Positions 8,868 to 15,944 of a stretch of 20,768 nucleotides of DNA are shown here, piece after piece. The DNA lies in assembly GCA_018819325.1 (NCBI GenBank), contig JAHJQJ010000073.1:1-20768 (forward strand), given 5' to 3'. Position 1 is the stretch's first letter. Each line of letters begins with the position of its first letter. The stretch comes from Patescibacteria group bacterium (lineage in GTDB: Bacteria > Patescibacteriota > Microgenomatia > UBA1400 > MFAQ01). The notes beneath the pieces are model-generated. The model was not told where the DNA came from. It saw only the letters and a program-made list of their open reading frames with translations, and did not search any database. A program made the position numbers and the translations under genes.

Positions 8868-8913
8868 TGAAAGTTTCAGTTTACCTAACCTTTAGTTTTA
8901 ATTAAACAGACAG

Positions 8914-8943
8914 AAAAAACCTGGCCATAACAGACTCGACCAG
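8914..8943 (-). terminator. Terminator or attenuator in the rpoB leader
   Basis: On the minus strand CTGGTC and GGCCAG form a six-base stem (one G-U pair) with an 11-base loop, followed at once by GTTTTTTC. It lies after the mltG stop and between the predicted rpoB start of transcription (about 8956) and the rpoB ATG. It could therefore end mltG transcripts and also attenuate rpoB. The stem is short, so strength is uncertain. Confidence 0.4.
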
Positions 8944-8962
8944 ATTACTGACTATGTTGGGT

Positions 8963-8991
8963 ATATTAACACTATTATTTAGGCTTGTCAA
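8963..8991 (-). promoter_or_regulatory. Promoter of the rpoB-rpoC-rpsL-rpsG unit
   Basis: The minus strand reads TTGACA (8986-8991), a 17-base spacer, then TAATAT (8963-8968). The -35 box is a perfect match to the vegetative consensus and the -10 box is close. The -35 box overlaps the TGA stop of mltG. Transcription would start near 8956, leaving a leader of about 88 bases. Confidence 0.75.
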
Positions 8992-9953
8992 TAGCAGTCT
9001 TTTTTCAAGTAAGTGCAGATGTTTTGATTATGTTCTTCGATTGTCTTGGCGTAACGAATCTGACCATTTGAATCGTGAAGGTAAAACCAGTAGTCAGAGG
9101 AGACAGCCTGAAATGACGCCCTAATGGCCTCTTTTCCTGGGCTAGCGATTGGTCCGGGTGGCAGGCCGGTATATTTGTATGTATTATAGGGAGACGGGGT
9201 CTGAATATCGTCTTTTGTAAGACTCTTTTTCCAGTAGTCACAGTCTGTTTGAGAACAAGTCTGACTTGCTAAGGCAAACTGAATGGTGGCGTCTATTTGA
9301 AGAGGCCAATCCGCTTTTAAACGCTTCTTTAAAATACCGGCAATTTCTAACATCTCGTTGAAATTACGTGCCTCCCTTTCTAAGAGCGAGGCAAGAGTTA
9401 AAGTAGAGCTTAGGTCGGTAACTGGAATAGCAAGATCTTCAATAACTTTATCAAATTGATCGGTAAGCTTTTTGACCACGGTTTCGGTTGAACTACCTGG
9501 ATTCAGGGCATAAGTTTCTGGGAACAAGTGTCCCTCTAGTCCTTTGGTGGCTAAGACAAAGTCTTGGGCACTAATGTTGGGAAATGAGCCTTCTATTATT
9601 AAGGCAATTTCTTCACGACGGAGACCTTCTGGTATGGTGATCCAGACTTGCTTGCTACCAGCTTCTGTTAGACTTGAGACGATCTCACCAAGATCGCTTG
9701 AAGGAGAAAGATAAAAGTAACCGGCTTGAATATCTTTACTTATTCCCTTGGCAAGAATAAGTAGTTTGGTGGCTGGAACTGATCGGACAAGGTTTTGTTT
9801 TTTTAGATTGTTGGTTATTTGATCTAAGTTTTGACCTTGTTGGATGACGAATTCGACTTTTTGACTAGATTTTGAATTCGCTGGGGAAGCAAGATAGGAG
9901 GAGTATAAAATTATGCTGACCAGACAAGTAATGATGATTAGAAGACGGGCCAC
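8988..9953 (-). CDS. mltG: Endolytic murein transglycosylase MltG (YceG-like)
   Basis: This 321-residue protein is a membrane-anchored lytic transglycosylase of the YceG family, which cuts nascent peptidoglycan strands and is thought to end their growth. Residues 4-22 form one N-terminal membrane segment, so the enzyme domain faces outward. A LysM-like region (about 33-100) is followed by EGHLFPETY (140-148), the catalytic-type Glu192 in ASLLEREAR, and QIDATIQFAL. The C-terminal TGLPPGPIASPG motif is also present. Length and motifs are normal for the family. The start is GTG at 9953, sharing one base with the TAG stop of the zinc-ribbon gene, which suggests coupled translation. The stop codon overlaps the -35 box of the rpoB promoter. 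Confidence 0.93.
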   Translation of the reverse strand: MARLLIIITCLVSIILYSSYLASPANSKSSQKVEFVIQQGQNLDQITNNLKKQNLVRSVPATKLLILAKGISKDIQAGYFYLSPSSDLGEIVSSLTEAGSKQVWITIPEGLRREEIALIIEGSFPNISAQDFVLATKGLEGHLFPETYALNPGSSTETVVKKLTDQFDKVIEDLAIPVTDLSSTLTLASLLEREARNFNEMLEIAGILKKRLKADWPLQIDATIQFALASQTCSQTDCDYWKKSLTKDDIQTPSPYNTYKYTGLPPGPIASPGKEAIRASFQAVSSDYWFYLHDSNGQIRYAKTIEEHNQNICTYLKKDCY

Positions 9954-10156
9954 TAGACTTCTTCAAAAAGTGCTCTTCTGTAAGTTTTGGACTTAAGGTT
10001 GTACATAAAGATACGTCCGCACTTACAAGTGACCTTGCTATGACCCTTTATCTTGGCCTTAGCTACTTGTCCATTTTTTAATGAGGTCCCACAGCCCACA
10101 CATTGCCCACGAGAAAGTAACCAGGCCTGAACTGGAGAAATTATATTTTTGAACAC
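9953..10156 (-). CDS. Small zinc-ribbon protein
   Basis: This 67-residue basic protein contains two metal-binding knuckles, CVGC (residues 19-22) and CKC (about 44-46), spaced as in a treble-clef or zinc-ribbon fold. The N-terminus is amphipathic (SPVQAWLLSRG) and the C-terminus is KTYRRALFEE. I do not recognise a named family, and the function is unknown. It could bind nucleic acid or a protein partner. The start is GTG at 10156, about 24 bases after a predicted transcription start. Its stop overlaps the start of mltG, so the two are almost certainly cotranscribed, which hints at an envelope or growth-linked role. Confidence 0.75.
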   Translation of the reverse strand: MFKNIISPVQAWLLSRGQCVGCGTSLKNGQVAKAKIKGHSKVTCKCGRIFMYNLKSKTYRRALFEEV

Positions 10157-10186
10157 TGTTGTCTTTAGTAATTAATAACTTAGATT

Positions 10187-10215
10187 ATTCTACCAAGTTC
10201 GCAATGGAATCGCAA
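10187..10215 (-). promoter_or_regulatory. Candidate promoter of the zinc-ribbon/mltG pair
   Basis: The minus strand has TTGCGA (10210-10215), a 17-base spacer and TAGAAT (10187-10192). The -35 matches consensus in four of six positions and the -10 in five. A second copy of the TCGCAA motif (plus strand) lies at 10199-10204, one helical turn from the one at 10210-10215, so a regulator could bind here. Confidence 0.45.
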
Positions 10216-10223
10216 CGCATAGC

Positions 10224-10232
10224 TGGTAAAAT
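10224..10232 (+). promoter_or_regulatory. Extended -10 promoter of the first femAB gene
   Basis: TGGTAAAAT is an extended -10 element ending six bases before the ATG at 10239. Transcription would begin at or next to the start codon, giving a leaderless message. No Shine-Dalgarno sequence is present. Confidence 0.5.
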
Positions 10233-10238
10233 AAGTTT

Positions 10239-11156
10239 ATGAATCATCCGTTGCAGAGTTGGGCTTGGGGGGAGCTTAGGGCATCTAGTAGGGTTAATGT
10301 GGTTAGATTTGACGAAGGTTTCCAGGTTACCTTTCACAAGATTCCTAAATTGCCGTGGACGATTGGTTACTGCCCTAAGTCAAAAATGCCAAGTAAAAAA
10401 GACTTGGAAATCATAAAAAATGAAGCGGTAAGGCAAAAGGCAATCATGGTGAAGTTTGAGCCAAATGTAAGAGCTGATTCAGGTGTAAGTATGAAAAGCT
10501 TGGGGCTGGTTAAGGGCAGGGCGTTGTTTACTAAGTTTAGTTTTTGGTTAGATCTTACAAAATCTGAGGAAGAGTTACTTGCGGGGATGAAATCAAAAAC
10601 AAGATACAACGTTAGGTTGGCGGAAAAGAAAGGGGTGCGGGTGGTGGAAGACTCGAGTGATAAAGGCTTTGAGGATTATTGGAAGCTAATGGAGGAAACG
10701 ACCAACAGGCAGGCATTTTATGCTCATAATAAAGCGTATCACTTGAAAATGTGGCAAGAGATGAAAAAAGCTGGACAGGCGCATTTGTTTAAGGCGGTGT
10801 ATAAGGAAGAGATTTTAGCCACTTGGATAGTATTTATCTTGAATGGTGTGCTTTATTATCCCTATGGTGCTTCTAGTAGAGAGCATAGGGAGCTAATGGC
10901 CAGTAACTTACTGGCTTGGGAGGTAATTAAGTTTGGTAAGAAAAAAGGTTGTAAGTTGTTTGATATGTGGGGAAGTCTAGGGGAAAACCCTAAGAAAAAT
11001 GATCCATGGTACGGGTTTCATAAGTTTAAAGAGGGGTATGGAGGAGAGTTGGTAGAGTTTGTGGGTAGTTGGGACTTAATAGTGAATCCAATTTTGTATT
11101 GGATTTATAGATTGGGCGAAAGCATAAGGTGGATGATATTAAAATGGAAGACATAA
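10239..11156 (+). CDS. FemAB/FemX-type aminoacyltransferase (first of a pair)
   Basis: This 305-residue protein belongs to the FemAB family, GNAT-fold enzymes that move amino acids from aminoacyl-tRNA to the peptide of lipid II or of peptidoglycan. The family-type opening HPLQSWAWGELR is at residues 3-14. A central segment (SKTRYNVRLAEKKGVRV, about 117-133) and the C-terminal stretch YYPYGASSREHRELMASNLLAWEVIKFGKK are typical of the second GNAT unit. The ending WYGFHKFKEGYGGELVEFVGSWDL is also characteristic. It overlaps the next gene, a relative, so the two probably form an enzyme pair that builds the peptide cross-bridge. Which amino acid is added cannot be read from the sequence. Transcription appears to be leaderless. 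Confidence 0.85.
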   Translation: MNHPLQSWAWGELRASSRVNVVRFDEGFQVTFHKIPKLPWTIGYCPKSKMPSKKDLEIIKNEAVRQKAIMVKFEPNVRADSGVSMKSLGLVKGRALFTKFSFWLDLTKSEEELLAGMKSKTRYNVRLAEKKGVRVVEDSSDKGFEDYWKLMEETTNRQAFYAHNKAYHLKMWQEMKKAGQAHLFKAVYKEEILATWIVFILNGVLYYPYGASSREHRELMASNLLAWEVIKFGKKKGCKLFDMWGSLGENPKKNDPWYGFHKFKEGYGGELVEFVGSWDLIVNPILYWIYRLGESIRWMILKWKT

Positions 11157-11995
11157 GGCAGACTAAGGAATGGGGAAGATATCTAGAAAGTTGTGGGTGG
11201 GTAGTAGATAAGGTTGGTGATATTAGTGTGTTTATAAAAAAGGTTCCTTTAATGCCGTTTAGCATGATGAAGATACAGAGGTTTTATGGAAAATTGGACT
11301 TTAGTGATTTAAAGAGGGTGAAGAGGAAGTATAAGGTTGTGTATACGGTAGCGGAACCAATGAATATGGTGGTTGAAAAATGGAAAATAAACACAAAGCC
11401 GTTTTTGCCGACCAAAACTGTAATAATTGATTTATCAAAGAATGAGAAACAACTGTGGAGTGATTTATCAAAAACTACAAAACAGACATTAAAAAAGAAT
11501 AATTATATAGATTCCCGCCTGCGCGGGAATGACGAAGAGGAGCAGAATGACAAGAAACGTCATTCTGGTAAGTTGAGTCTGCGAAACGCATCCAGAATCC
11601 GGTTTTATGAGGCGTGGAAGGGGTCGAGTAAGACTTGGTTAATGGGTGAGAAAAGGTTTAACAAGTTGCTTGATGCTTTTGGTGAAAAGGCCAGTTTGTT
11701 AGTAAGTGAAAGCGAGGGGGAATTTTTGTCTGGAATTTTACTACTCAAGTCTAAAGACACGGCTAATTATTTTCAAACATGGATCAGTGAAAAAGGCAGG
11801 GAATCAGGAGCTCATTACCATCTGGTGTGGAAGGTAATATTAGAGTGTAAAAAGAAGGGTCTCGGGTGGTTTGATTTTGAAGGAATATTGGATGAAAGGT
11901 GGCCACAAAAAAAGTGGGCAGGCTTTAGCCGGTTTAAGAAAAAATTTGGGGGTAAAGTGGTCACCTACCCTGGCTCGTTTACAAAATGGTTTTAG
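11144..11995 (+). CDS. FemAB-type aminoacyltransferase (second of a pair) with an in-frame repeat insertion
   Basis: This 283-residue protein is a second FemAB-like enzyme. It starts with the family-type IRQTKEWGRYLESCGW and ends with the FDFEGILDERWPQKKWAGFSRFKKKFGG segment typical of these proteins. I chose the ATG at 11144; an in-frame GTG at 11129 would add five residues. The gene overlaps the end of the first femAB gene. Residues about 122-152 do not fit the family: they are encoded by two stacked palindromic elements and include the peptide DSRLRGND (123-130), also found in MetRS here. The insertion falls after LSKTTKQTLKK, near where the first protein has a strand and loop (GVRVVEDSSDKG), and leaves the frame open. 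Activity is therefore plausible but not assured. The 3' end overlaps the convergent helicase gene by 17 bases. Confidence 0.8.
   Translation: MEDIRQTKEWGRYLESCGWVVDKVGDISVFIKKVPLMPFSMMKIQRFYGKLDFSDLKRVKRKYKVVYTVAEPMNMVVEKWKINTKPFLPTKTVIIDLSKNEKQLWSDLSKTTKQTLKKNNYIDSRLRGNDEEEQNDKKRHSGKLSLRNASRIRFYEAWKGSSKTWLMGEKRFNKLLDAFGEKASLLVSESEGEFLSGILLLKSKDTANYFQTWISEKGRESGAHYHLVWKVILECKKKGLGWFDFEGILDERWPQKKWAGFSRFKKKFGGKVVTYPGSFTKWF
11510..11533 (+). repeat. GATTC...GAATGAC palindromic element inside femAB2
   Basis: The core is ATTCCC-N8-GGGAAT (11511-11530) with eight-base perfect arms and a four-base loop, followed by GAC. All 24 bases are identical to the element at 17445-17468 in metG. The core fits the Neisseria dRS3 pattern ATTCCC-N8-GGGAAT. 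It reads in frame as DSRLRGND. Confidence 0.9.
11559..11599 (-). repeat. GATTC...GAATGAC palindromic element, long variant inside femAB2
   Basis: On the minus strand this 41-base element begins GATTCTGG and ends CCAGAATGAC, with seven-base perfect arms (ATTCTGG at 11562-11568, CCAGAAT at 11592-11598). A half-copy, CAGAATGAC at 11543-11551, forms a nine-base perfect inverted pair with GTCATTCTG at 11559-11567. Confidence 0.65.
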
Positions 11996-14879
11996 GTATT
12001 CCTTGGGGGTAGCAGTGATCGCGGAATTCGCAGCGGTGGCAGACAGAGGTGTCTTTGGCACGGGGGAATTTTAAAGAACGGATTTTTTTCATTGTTTGTT
12101 TGATGACTATTTTTAAGTCTTCAATTTCTTTTTCTGAAACGGTAAAGGTCATTTGACCTGATTTGTTTTTTAAAAATGGACTTTCTACAAAGTCTAGTTC
12201 GAACTGGGTGACCCTTAAAGGGAAATATTTGTCTAGCTTGGCCAGCAAGGCGTAGAAAACAAGTTGGCGTTTTAGATAACCGGTGGAGCTCTTGGTAGTG
12301 CCTTCTATTTCACCTTTTGTTTTGGGTTTGCCGGTTTTGAAGTCTATTACCTTGGCCAGTTTTTTATCTTGGTCTAGAATGTCGATTTTATCAATCTTAC
12401 CTACTAATGAAATATCTCCTAAACGGCAGTTGGAACTTGCGGAGTAACCAAAGTATTTTTCTAATGCGTAAATTGGATTTAGATTTGTGCTGTGTAAGTT
12501 GTGATAAGCAGTGAGAACGTCTTGTCCATGTTTCAAACGTATGGAGAAGTCTTGGGGGGTAAGTACTTCTTTGGTTAAAGCTTTTTTGAACTGGCTTAAA
12601 AGAAATTTTAATTTGGGGTTTGAGAAATACTTTTCTAAAGCAGTGTGGACGGCGGTGCCAAAAACAAGATAGGCTTCTTTGGCTTTTGGTAAGCGGTATA
12701 AGTTGTTGAGTTTGAATTTATAAGCACAGTCTAAAAATGTGGTTAGGGCAGTTACCGAAAGTTTAATATCCTTAACCAAACTCATTAAGTATTCTTTTTC
12801 CTTGACGGTGGAGGGGTTGGTAATTGGAGGTGTAAGGAGTTTTTTTAGGGTTTTGATTGGGGCATTTTTGGGTTTAATTTTTTTTGTTAACTTGCTGGGA
12901 ATTTCGGTAATAAATGAAGAGGGCAGGGTGTTTTGGGTTCCGTAGTCGGTTGTGTACTGGCTGGCAGAGGTTAGGTTTAAGGTTTTCTTGGTTCTGGTTA
13001 TGGCAACGTAGAAAAGACGTCTTTCTTCCGCCTGATGATTTTCTTTAGGGGCGAATTCCAAGATGCTTGAGGGAAGTTTTATTAACTGACGGATTCTGGG
13101 GTTGCCCCATTTACCGTCTACGCAACGGTAGATATAAACATGATCCCACTCTAGACCCTTGGCTTTGTGGGCGGTGGTTAGGGTGACTGATTCTTTTAGG
13201 GTTATGGGTGAAGAAATGGTAGTTTTTATTTTTTGTTCCCTTAAAGCATTGATGTTGCTTAAGAGCTTTGATAAATTTAAGCTCTTGTCTTGAAAAGCCA
13301 TGTTTTTAATTTGGGTGAAAAACATGTTTAACTGGTGGAGCTCGTCTGCTTTGTTTTTTTGTTTTAATAGATGATTTAGAATGCCCGATTGTTGAATTAG
13401 TTTTTCAAAAAATTCTGGCAAGGTAAGGTTGGCCGAGAGTTTTTGCCAGTTGTTTAGATTTGTAAAAAAAGTTTTTAAGTCTGCTGGAATCTTGTATCTA
13501 TCAGAGAGAATGTAGCTGGCCAAATGAGTGTGGTTGTCTGCTGCTTTCTTGGCAGTTTTTAGAATATTTAATGGTTCAATTTCAAAAAAAGTGTAGTTTA
13601 AAAGGGTAAAGAGTTCACTATCTAGGTGCTGGTGAGGGGAGTTACTGATAATGGTTAGGAAGATTATTAGTTTTTTTATTAAAGGCTGTTCAAGTAGATC
13701 TTGGGTACCTTTAATGGTAAAGGGGATGTTGAATTTTTTTAAGGTGGAGGAGATGTCGTCCAGATCCTTGTTGTGGCGGACGATAATAGCAATGTTTTGG
13801 GGTTTTACACCCTTGTTAATTAAATTTTTGATATTTTTGGCTATAAAATAGTCTTCGAATATGGAGTGGGTAAAATGGGCAGTATTGATGAGCTTGCCCG
13901 GACCGGATAGGTTGCTTTTTAATTTTATTGCTTTGGGATAGTTGTTTTTTATTACAGAATGAGCTGAGTTAAGGACGGTTTGAGTGGAACGATAGTTTTG
14001 GTTTAGATTTATTAGGGTGGTGTTGGGGAAACGGCTAATGAATTCCTTGGTGTTTTCAAGAGAGGCTCCTTGAAATCTAAATATTGACTGGTTAGGATCG
14101 CCGACCACAAAGAGGTTGGCTTTTTCGGCCCAAAAGGAAGCAAGATTAAAAACTAGTTGGTTTTGGGCGGAGTTAGTGTCTTGATACTCGTCTACTAAGA
14201 AATAACTTAGGCGCTCTTGATATGAAAGTAGCAGGTTAGGATCTTTTTCAAACTTATCTACTACCCAGTTGATCATATCTTCAAAATCAAACCTGCCTTT
14301 TTTTACTAGCTCTTGTTGATAAAGAGAATAAATTTTTTGCAAGTCTAGATTCTTGTCTGGTGGGCCTGTTAGAGTTTTTTTAAGTTCTTCTGGGCTTACA
14401 CCTTCTCTTTTTAAGGTTCTAATGTTTTCTATTATGCTTAACACATAGTAGTAGGGGGCATTTAAAGGCTTAAGATAAGAAAAATTATTACCTTTTATTA
14501 TTTTTTGCAAGATCTTAGTGCGGTCTAGGTCTTGCAGGTGTTCAGTTTCTTCTGCCACTATGAAAAGGTCTGGGTTTTCTAGGATAACTGACTGGCAAAA
14601 AGAATGGAAGGTAGATATTTGTACGGAGTAGGCGGGCTTACCTATTAGGTTAACTAAACGAGTTCGCATTTCGTTGCTGGCGGCGTCTGTAAAGGTAAGA
14701 GCCAAGATACTGCTGGGTGGAGTGTCGGTTTTTTTTAAAATGTTAGCTATTCTTAAAGTCAATACCTGAGTCTTGCCGGTACCAGGGCCGGCCATAACCA
14801 TGACTGGACCATCAATAGAGTCTACGGCGATTTTTTGGTTTTTATTTAGCTTTTGGTACTCCCTGGCAAAGCTTGTCAT
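11979..14879 (-). CDS. UvrD/PcrA-type helicase fused to a PD-(D/E)XK nuclease with iron-sulfur cysteines
   Basis: This 966-residue protein is a superfamily 1A helicase with a C-terminal nuclease of the AddB/Cas4 kind, expected to act in double-strand break processing or repair. Helicase motifs are a Gln at 15 (NKNQKIAV), Walker A AGPGTGKT (30-37), DEYQD (230-234), GDPNQSIFRFQGA, TTAHKAKGLEWDHVY and RRLFYVAITRTKK. The nuclease part has FGTAVHTALEKYF, Asp846 and Lys848 in DFKTGK, and RQLVFYALLAKL. A Cys in FLDCAYKF and the final C-x2-C-x5-C (CHRCEFRDHC) match an iron-sulfur staple. I chose ATG 14879 rather than an in-frame start at 14915, because a TATACT box lies just before it and homologous sequence starts near there. 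The 3' end overlaps femAB2 by 17 bases. Confidence 0.92.
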   Translation of the reverse strand: MTSFAREYQKLNKNQKIAVDSIDGPVMVMAGPGTGKTQVLTLRIANILKKTDTPPSSILALTFTDAASNEMRTRLVNLIGKPAYSVQISTFHSFCQSVILENPDLFIVAEETEHLQDLDRTKILQKIIKGNNFSYLKPLNAPYYYVLSIIENIRTLKREGVSPEELKKTLTGPPDKNLDLQKIYSLYQQELVKKGRFDFEDMINWVVDKFEKDPNLLLSYQERLSYFLVDEYQDTNSAQNQLVFNLASFWAEKANLFVVGDPNQSIFRFQGASLENTKEFISRFPNTTLINLNQNYRSTQTVLNSAHSVIKNNYPKAIKLKSNLSGPGKLINTAHFTHSIFEDYFIAKNIKNLINKGVKPQNIAIIVRHNKDLDDISSTLKKFNIPFTIKGTQDLLEQPLIKKLIIFLTIISNSPHQHLDSELFTLLNYTFFEIEPLNILKTAKKAADNHTHLASYILSDRYKIPADLKTFFTNLNNWQKLSANLTLPEFFEKLIQQSGILNHLLKQKNKADELHQLNMFFTQIKNMAFQDKSLNLSKLLSNINALREQKIKTTISSPITLKESVTLTTAHKAKGLEWDHVYIYRCVDGKWGNPRIRQLIKLPSSILEFAPKENHQAEERRLFYVAITRTKKTLNLTSASQYTTDYGTQNTLPSSFITEIPSKLTKKIKPKNAPIKTLKKLLTPPITNPSTVKEKEYLMSLVKDIKLSVTALTTFLDCAYKFKLNNLYRLPKAKEAYLVFGTAVHTALEKYFSNPKLKFLLSQFKKALTKEVLTPQDFSIRLKHGQDVLTAYHNLHSTNLNPIYALEKYFGYSASSNCRLGDISLVGKIDKIDILDQDKKLAKVIDFKTGKPKTKGEIEGTTKSSTGYLKRQLVFYALLAKLDKYFPLRVTQFELDFVESPFLKNKSGQMTFTVSEKEIEDLKIVIKQTMKKIRSLKFPRAKDTSVCHRCEFRDHCYPQGIPKTIL

Positions 14880-14885
14880 GGAGAT

Positions 14886-14891
14886 AGTATA
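14886..14891 (-). promoter_or_regulatory. Candidate -10 box of the helicase-nuclease gene
   Basis: The minus strand reads TATACT six bases before the ATG at 14879. This spacing would give a leaderless transcript, and it supports that start codon over the upstream one at 14915. No good -35 box is seen. Confidence 0.45.
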
Positions 14892-14929
14892 GCGGTTAAC
14901 TTTGTCGCGTCCCACCCGATGAGAGGCAC

Positions 14930-15898
14930 TTAGTTTTTGCCTGAGTCTAGGGTTTGGGTGGAGGAGATTTTTTGACCCAAAGAGTTTAGAGAAAGTTGGG
15001 CATTGCTCATTTGGTTATAGGCGTTGGTTAAATGGCGATTCAGTACACCTAAGTTTTCATCTAGTTTGGAGTAGTCTTTTTGGACTCCCCTTAAAATGGC
15101 GAAGACCTGCTTGGAACGGCTTTCAATTTTCTGGCCTTCAAAAGACAAAAGAATGGTCTGAAGGTGTGAGTAAAGGGTGGTAGGAGATACGGGATAGACC
15201 CTGCTTTCTCTGGCGTAGTTGATTAACTCTGTTAAGTTGACTATTTCGTAGTAAACGGCTTCTGATGGAATATACATTAAGGCAAAATCCAAGGTATCTT
15301 CTTCTGGCAAAATGTATTTGCTGGAGATGTCTCTTATATGTTTTCTAACATCTCTTACAAGGGCTTGTTTGTGTATTTTTCTTTCTGCCTTGTCTTTAGC
15401 CTTGACCATTTTTTGAAAGTTTTCCATAGGGAACTTTGAGTCTATTGGCAAAATACCAGCGCTAGTTTTTATAGCCGCGTCTACTATGGCCCCGCTTTTG
15501 AAACCAAACTGAAGGTGAAAGGAATTTTTGGGGAACATTTGGGAGATAAGGTCCTTTAGGACCTCCTCACCTATGTTTCCCCTTAATTTGGGGCTTTGTA
15601 AAAACTTTTGCAGATCTTGCATGGAACGGCCAATCTCGGAAAAAGTACCGGCTTCTTTTTTTAGTTCACCGATTACCTTAGAGGCGGTATCTAAACGGTC
15701 GTGTAGATCGCCGTAGCTTTTCTGCAAAGTGCTGGTTATGTTTTGATTAGAACTGTTTAGTGAACTTTGAATGCTTTTTAGCCACTCTGTTAGAGCGTGA
15801 TCTTCCTTTGGCTGATTTATTTTTTTGTTTAGAAGGAAGTATATAAAAGCAAGACCACTAATTAAAGCGGCTAATATAAGAAATGTGTCTGAAGACAT
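14930..15898 (-). CDS. rmuC: RmuC-family DNA recombination protein
   Basis: This 322-residue protein is RmuC-like. The family carries a PD-(D/E)XK-type nuclease core and limits inversion between short repeats in E. coli. Residues 5-24 form an N-terminal membrane segment, and a coiled-coil-rich region (about 30-110) follows. The conserved core runs from KLRGNIGEEVLKDLI through GAIVDAAIK and LPIDSKFPMENF, where the Asp, Asp and Lys resemble nuclease ligands, to ALMYIPSEAVYYEI. The C-terminus is helical. The length is at the short end of the family. The gene ends 50 bases before the helicase-nuclease ATG on the same strand, and it starts divergently from the yerC gene with a palindrome in the shared promoter region. 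Confidence 0.92.
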   Translation of the reverse strand: MSSDTFLILAALISGLAFIYFLLNKKINQPKEDHALTEWLKSIQSSLNSSNQNITSTLQKSYGDLHDRLDTASKVIGELKKEAGTFSEIGRSMQDLQKFLQSPKLRGNIGEEVLKDLISQMFPKNSFHLQFGFKSGAIVDAAIKTSAGILPIDSKFPMENFQKMVKAKDKAERKIHKQALVRDVRKHIRDISSKYILPEEDTLDFALMYIPSEAVYYEIVNLTELINYARESRVYPVSPTTLYSHLQTILLSFEGQKIESRSKQVFAILRGVQKDYSKLDENLGVLNRHLTNAYNQMSNAQLSLNSLGQKISSTQTLDSGKN

Positions 15899-15905
15899 AT
15901 TTTAA

Positions 15906-15911
15906 ATTATA
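15906..15911 (-). promoter_or_regulatory. Candidate -10 box of rmuC
   Basis: The minus strand reads TATAAT seven bases before the ATG at 15898, implying a leaderless message. A weak -35 candidate, TTAACT (15930-15935, spacer 18), lies inside the palindrome at 15923-15944. Confidence 0.5.
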
Positions 15912-15921
15912 TATGATGGTG

Positions 15922-15927
15922 TATACT
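15922..15927 (+). promoter_or_regulatory. Candidate -10 box of the yerC-like gene
   Basis: TATACT lies 15 bases before the ATG at 15943. It overlaps the left arm of the palindrome at 15923-15944, so a repressor bound there would cover it. Confidence 0.45.
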
Positions 15928-15944
15928 TTAGTTAATTAAAGTAT
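15923..15944. promoter_or_regulatory. Palindromic operator candidate between rmuC and yerC
   Basis: The arms ATACTTTA (15923-15930) and TAAAGTAT (15937-15944) are perfect reverse complements around GTTAAT. The middle ten bases, TAGTTAATTA, match the centre of the E. coli trp operator (TAGTTAACTA) in nine positions. The site covers the yerC -10 box, the first bases of yerC and the likely -35 region of rmuC. The adjacent gene encodes a TrpR-fold protein, so autoregulation is a natural inference. Confidence 0.5.

Noticed and set aside
11129..11143. GTG start for the second femAB gene.
   Set aside because: Possible, since a purine-rich stretch is near, but the ATG at 11144 lies directly before the family-type IRQTKEWGRYLE opening. 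The choice is not certain.
14880..14915. Twelve-residue N-terminal extension of the helicase-nuclease gene from 14915.
   Set aside because: It would place the TATACT box inside the coding region, and the extension has no family character. The ATG at 14879 fits better.
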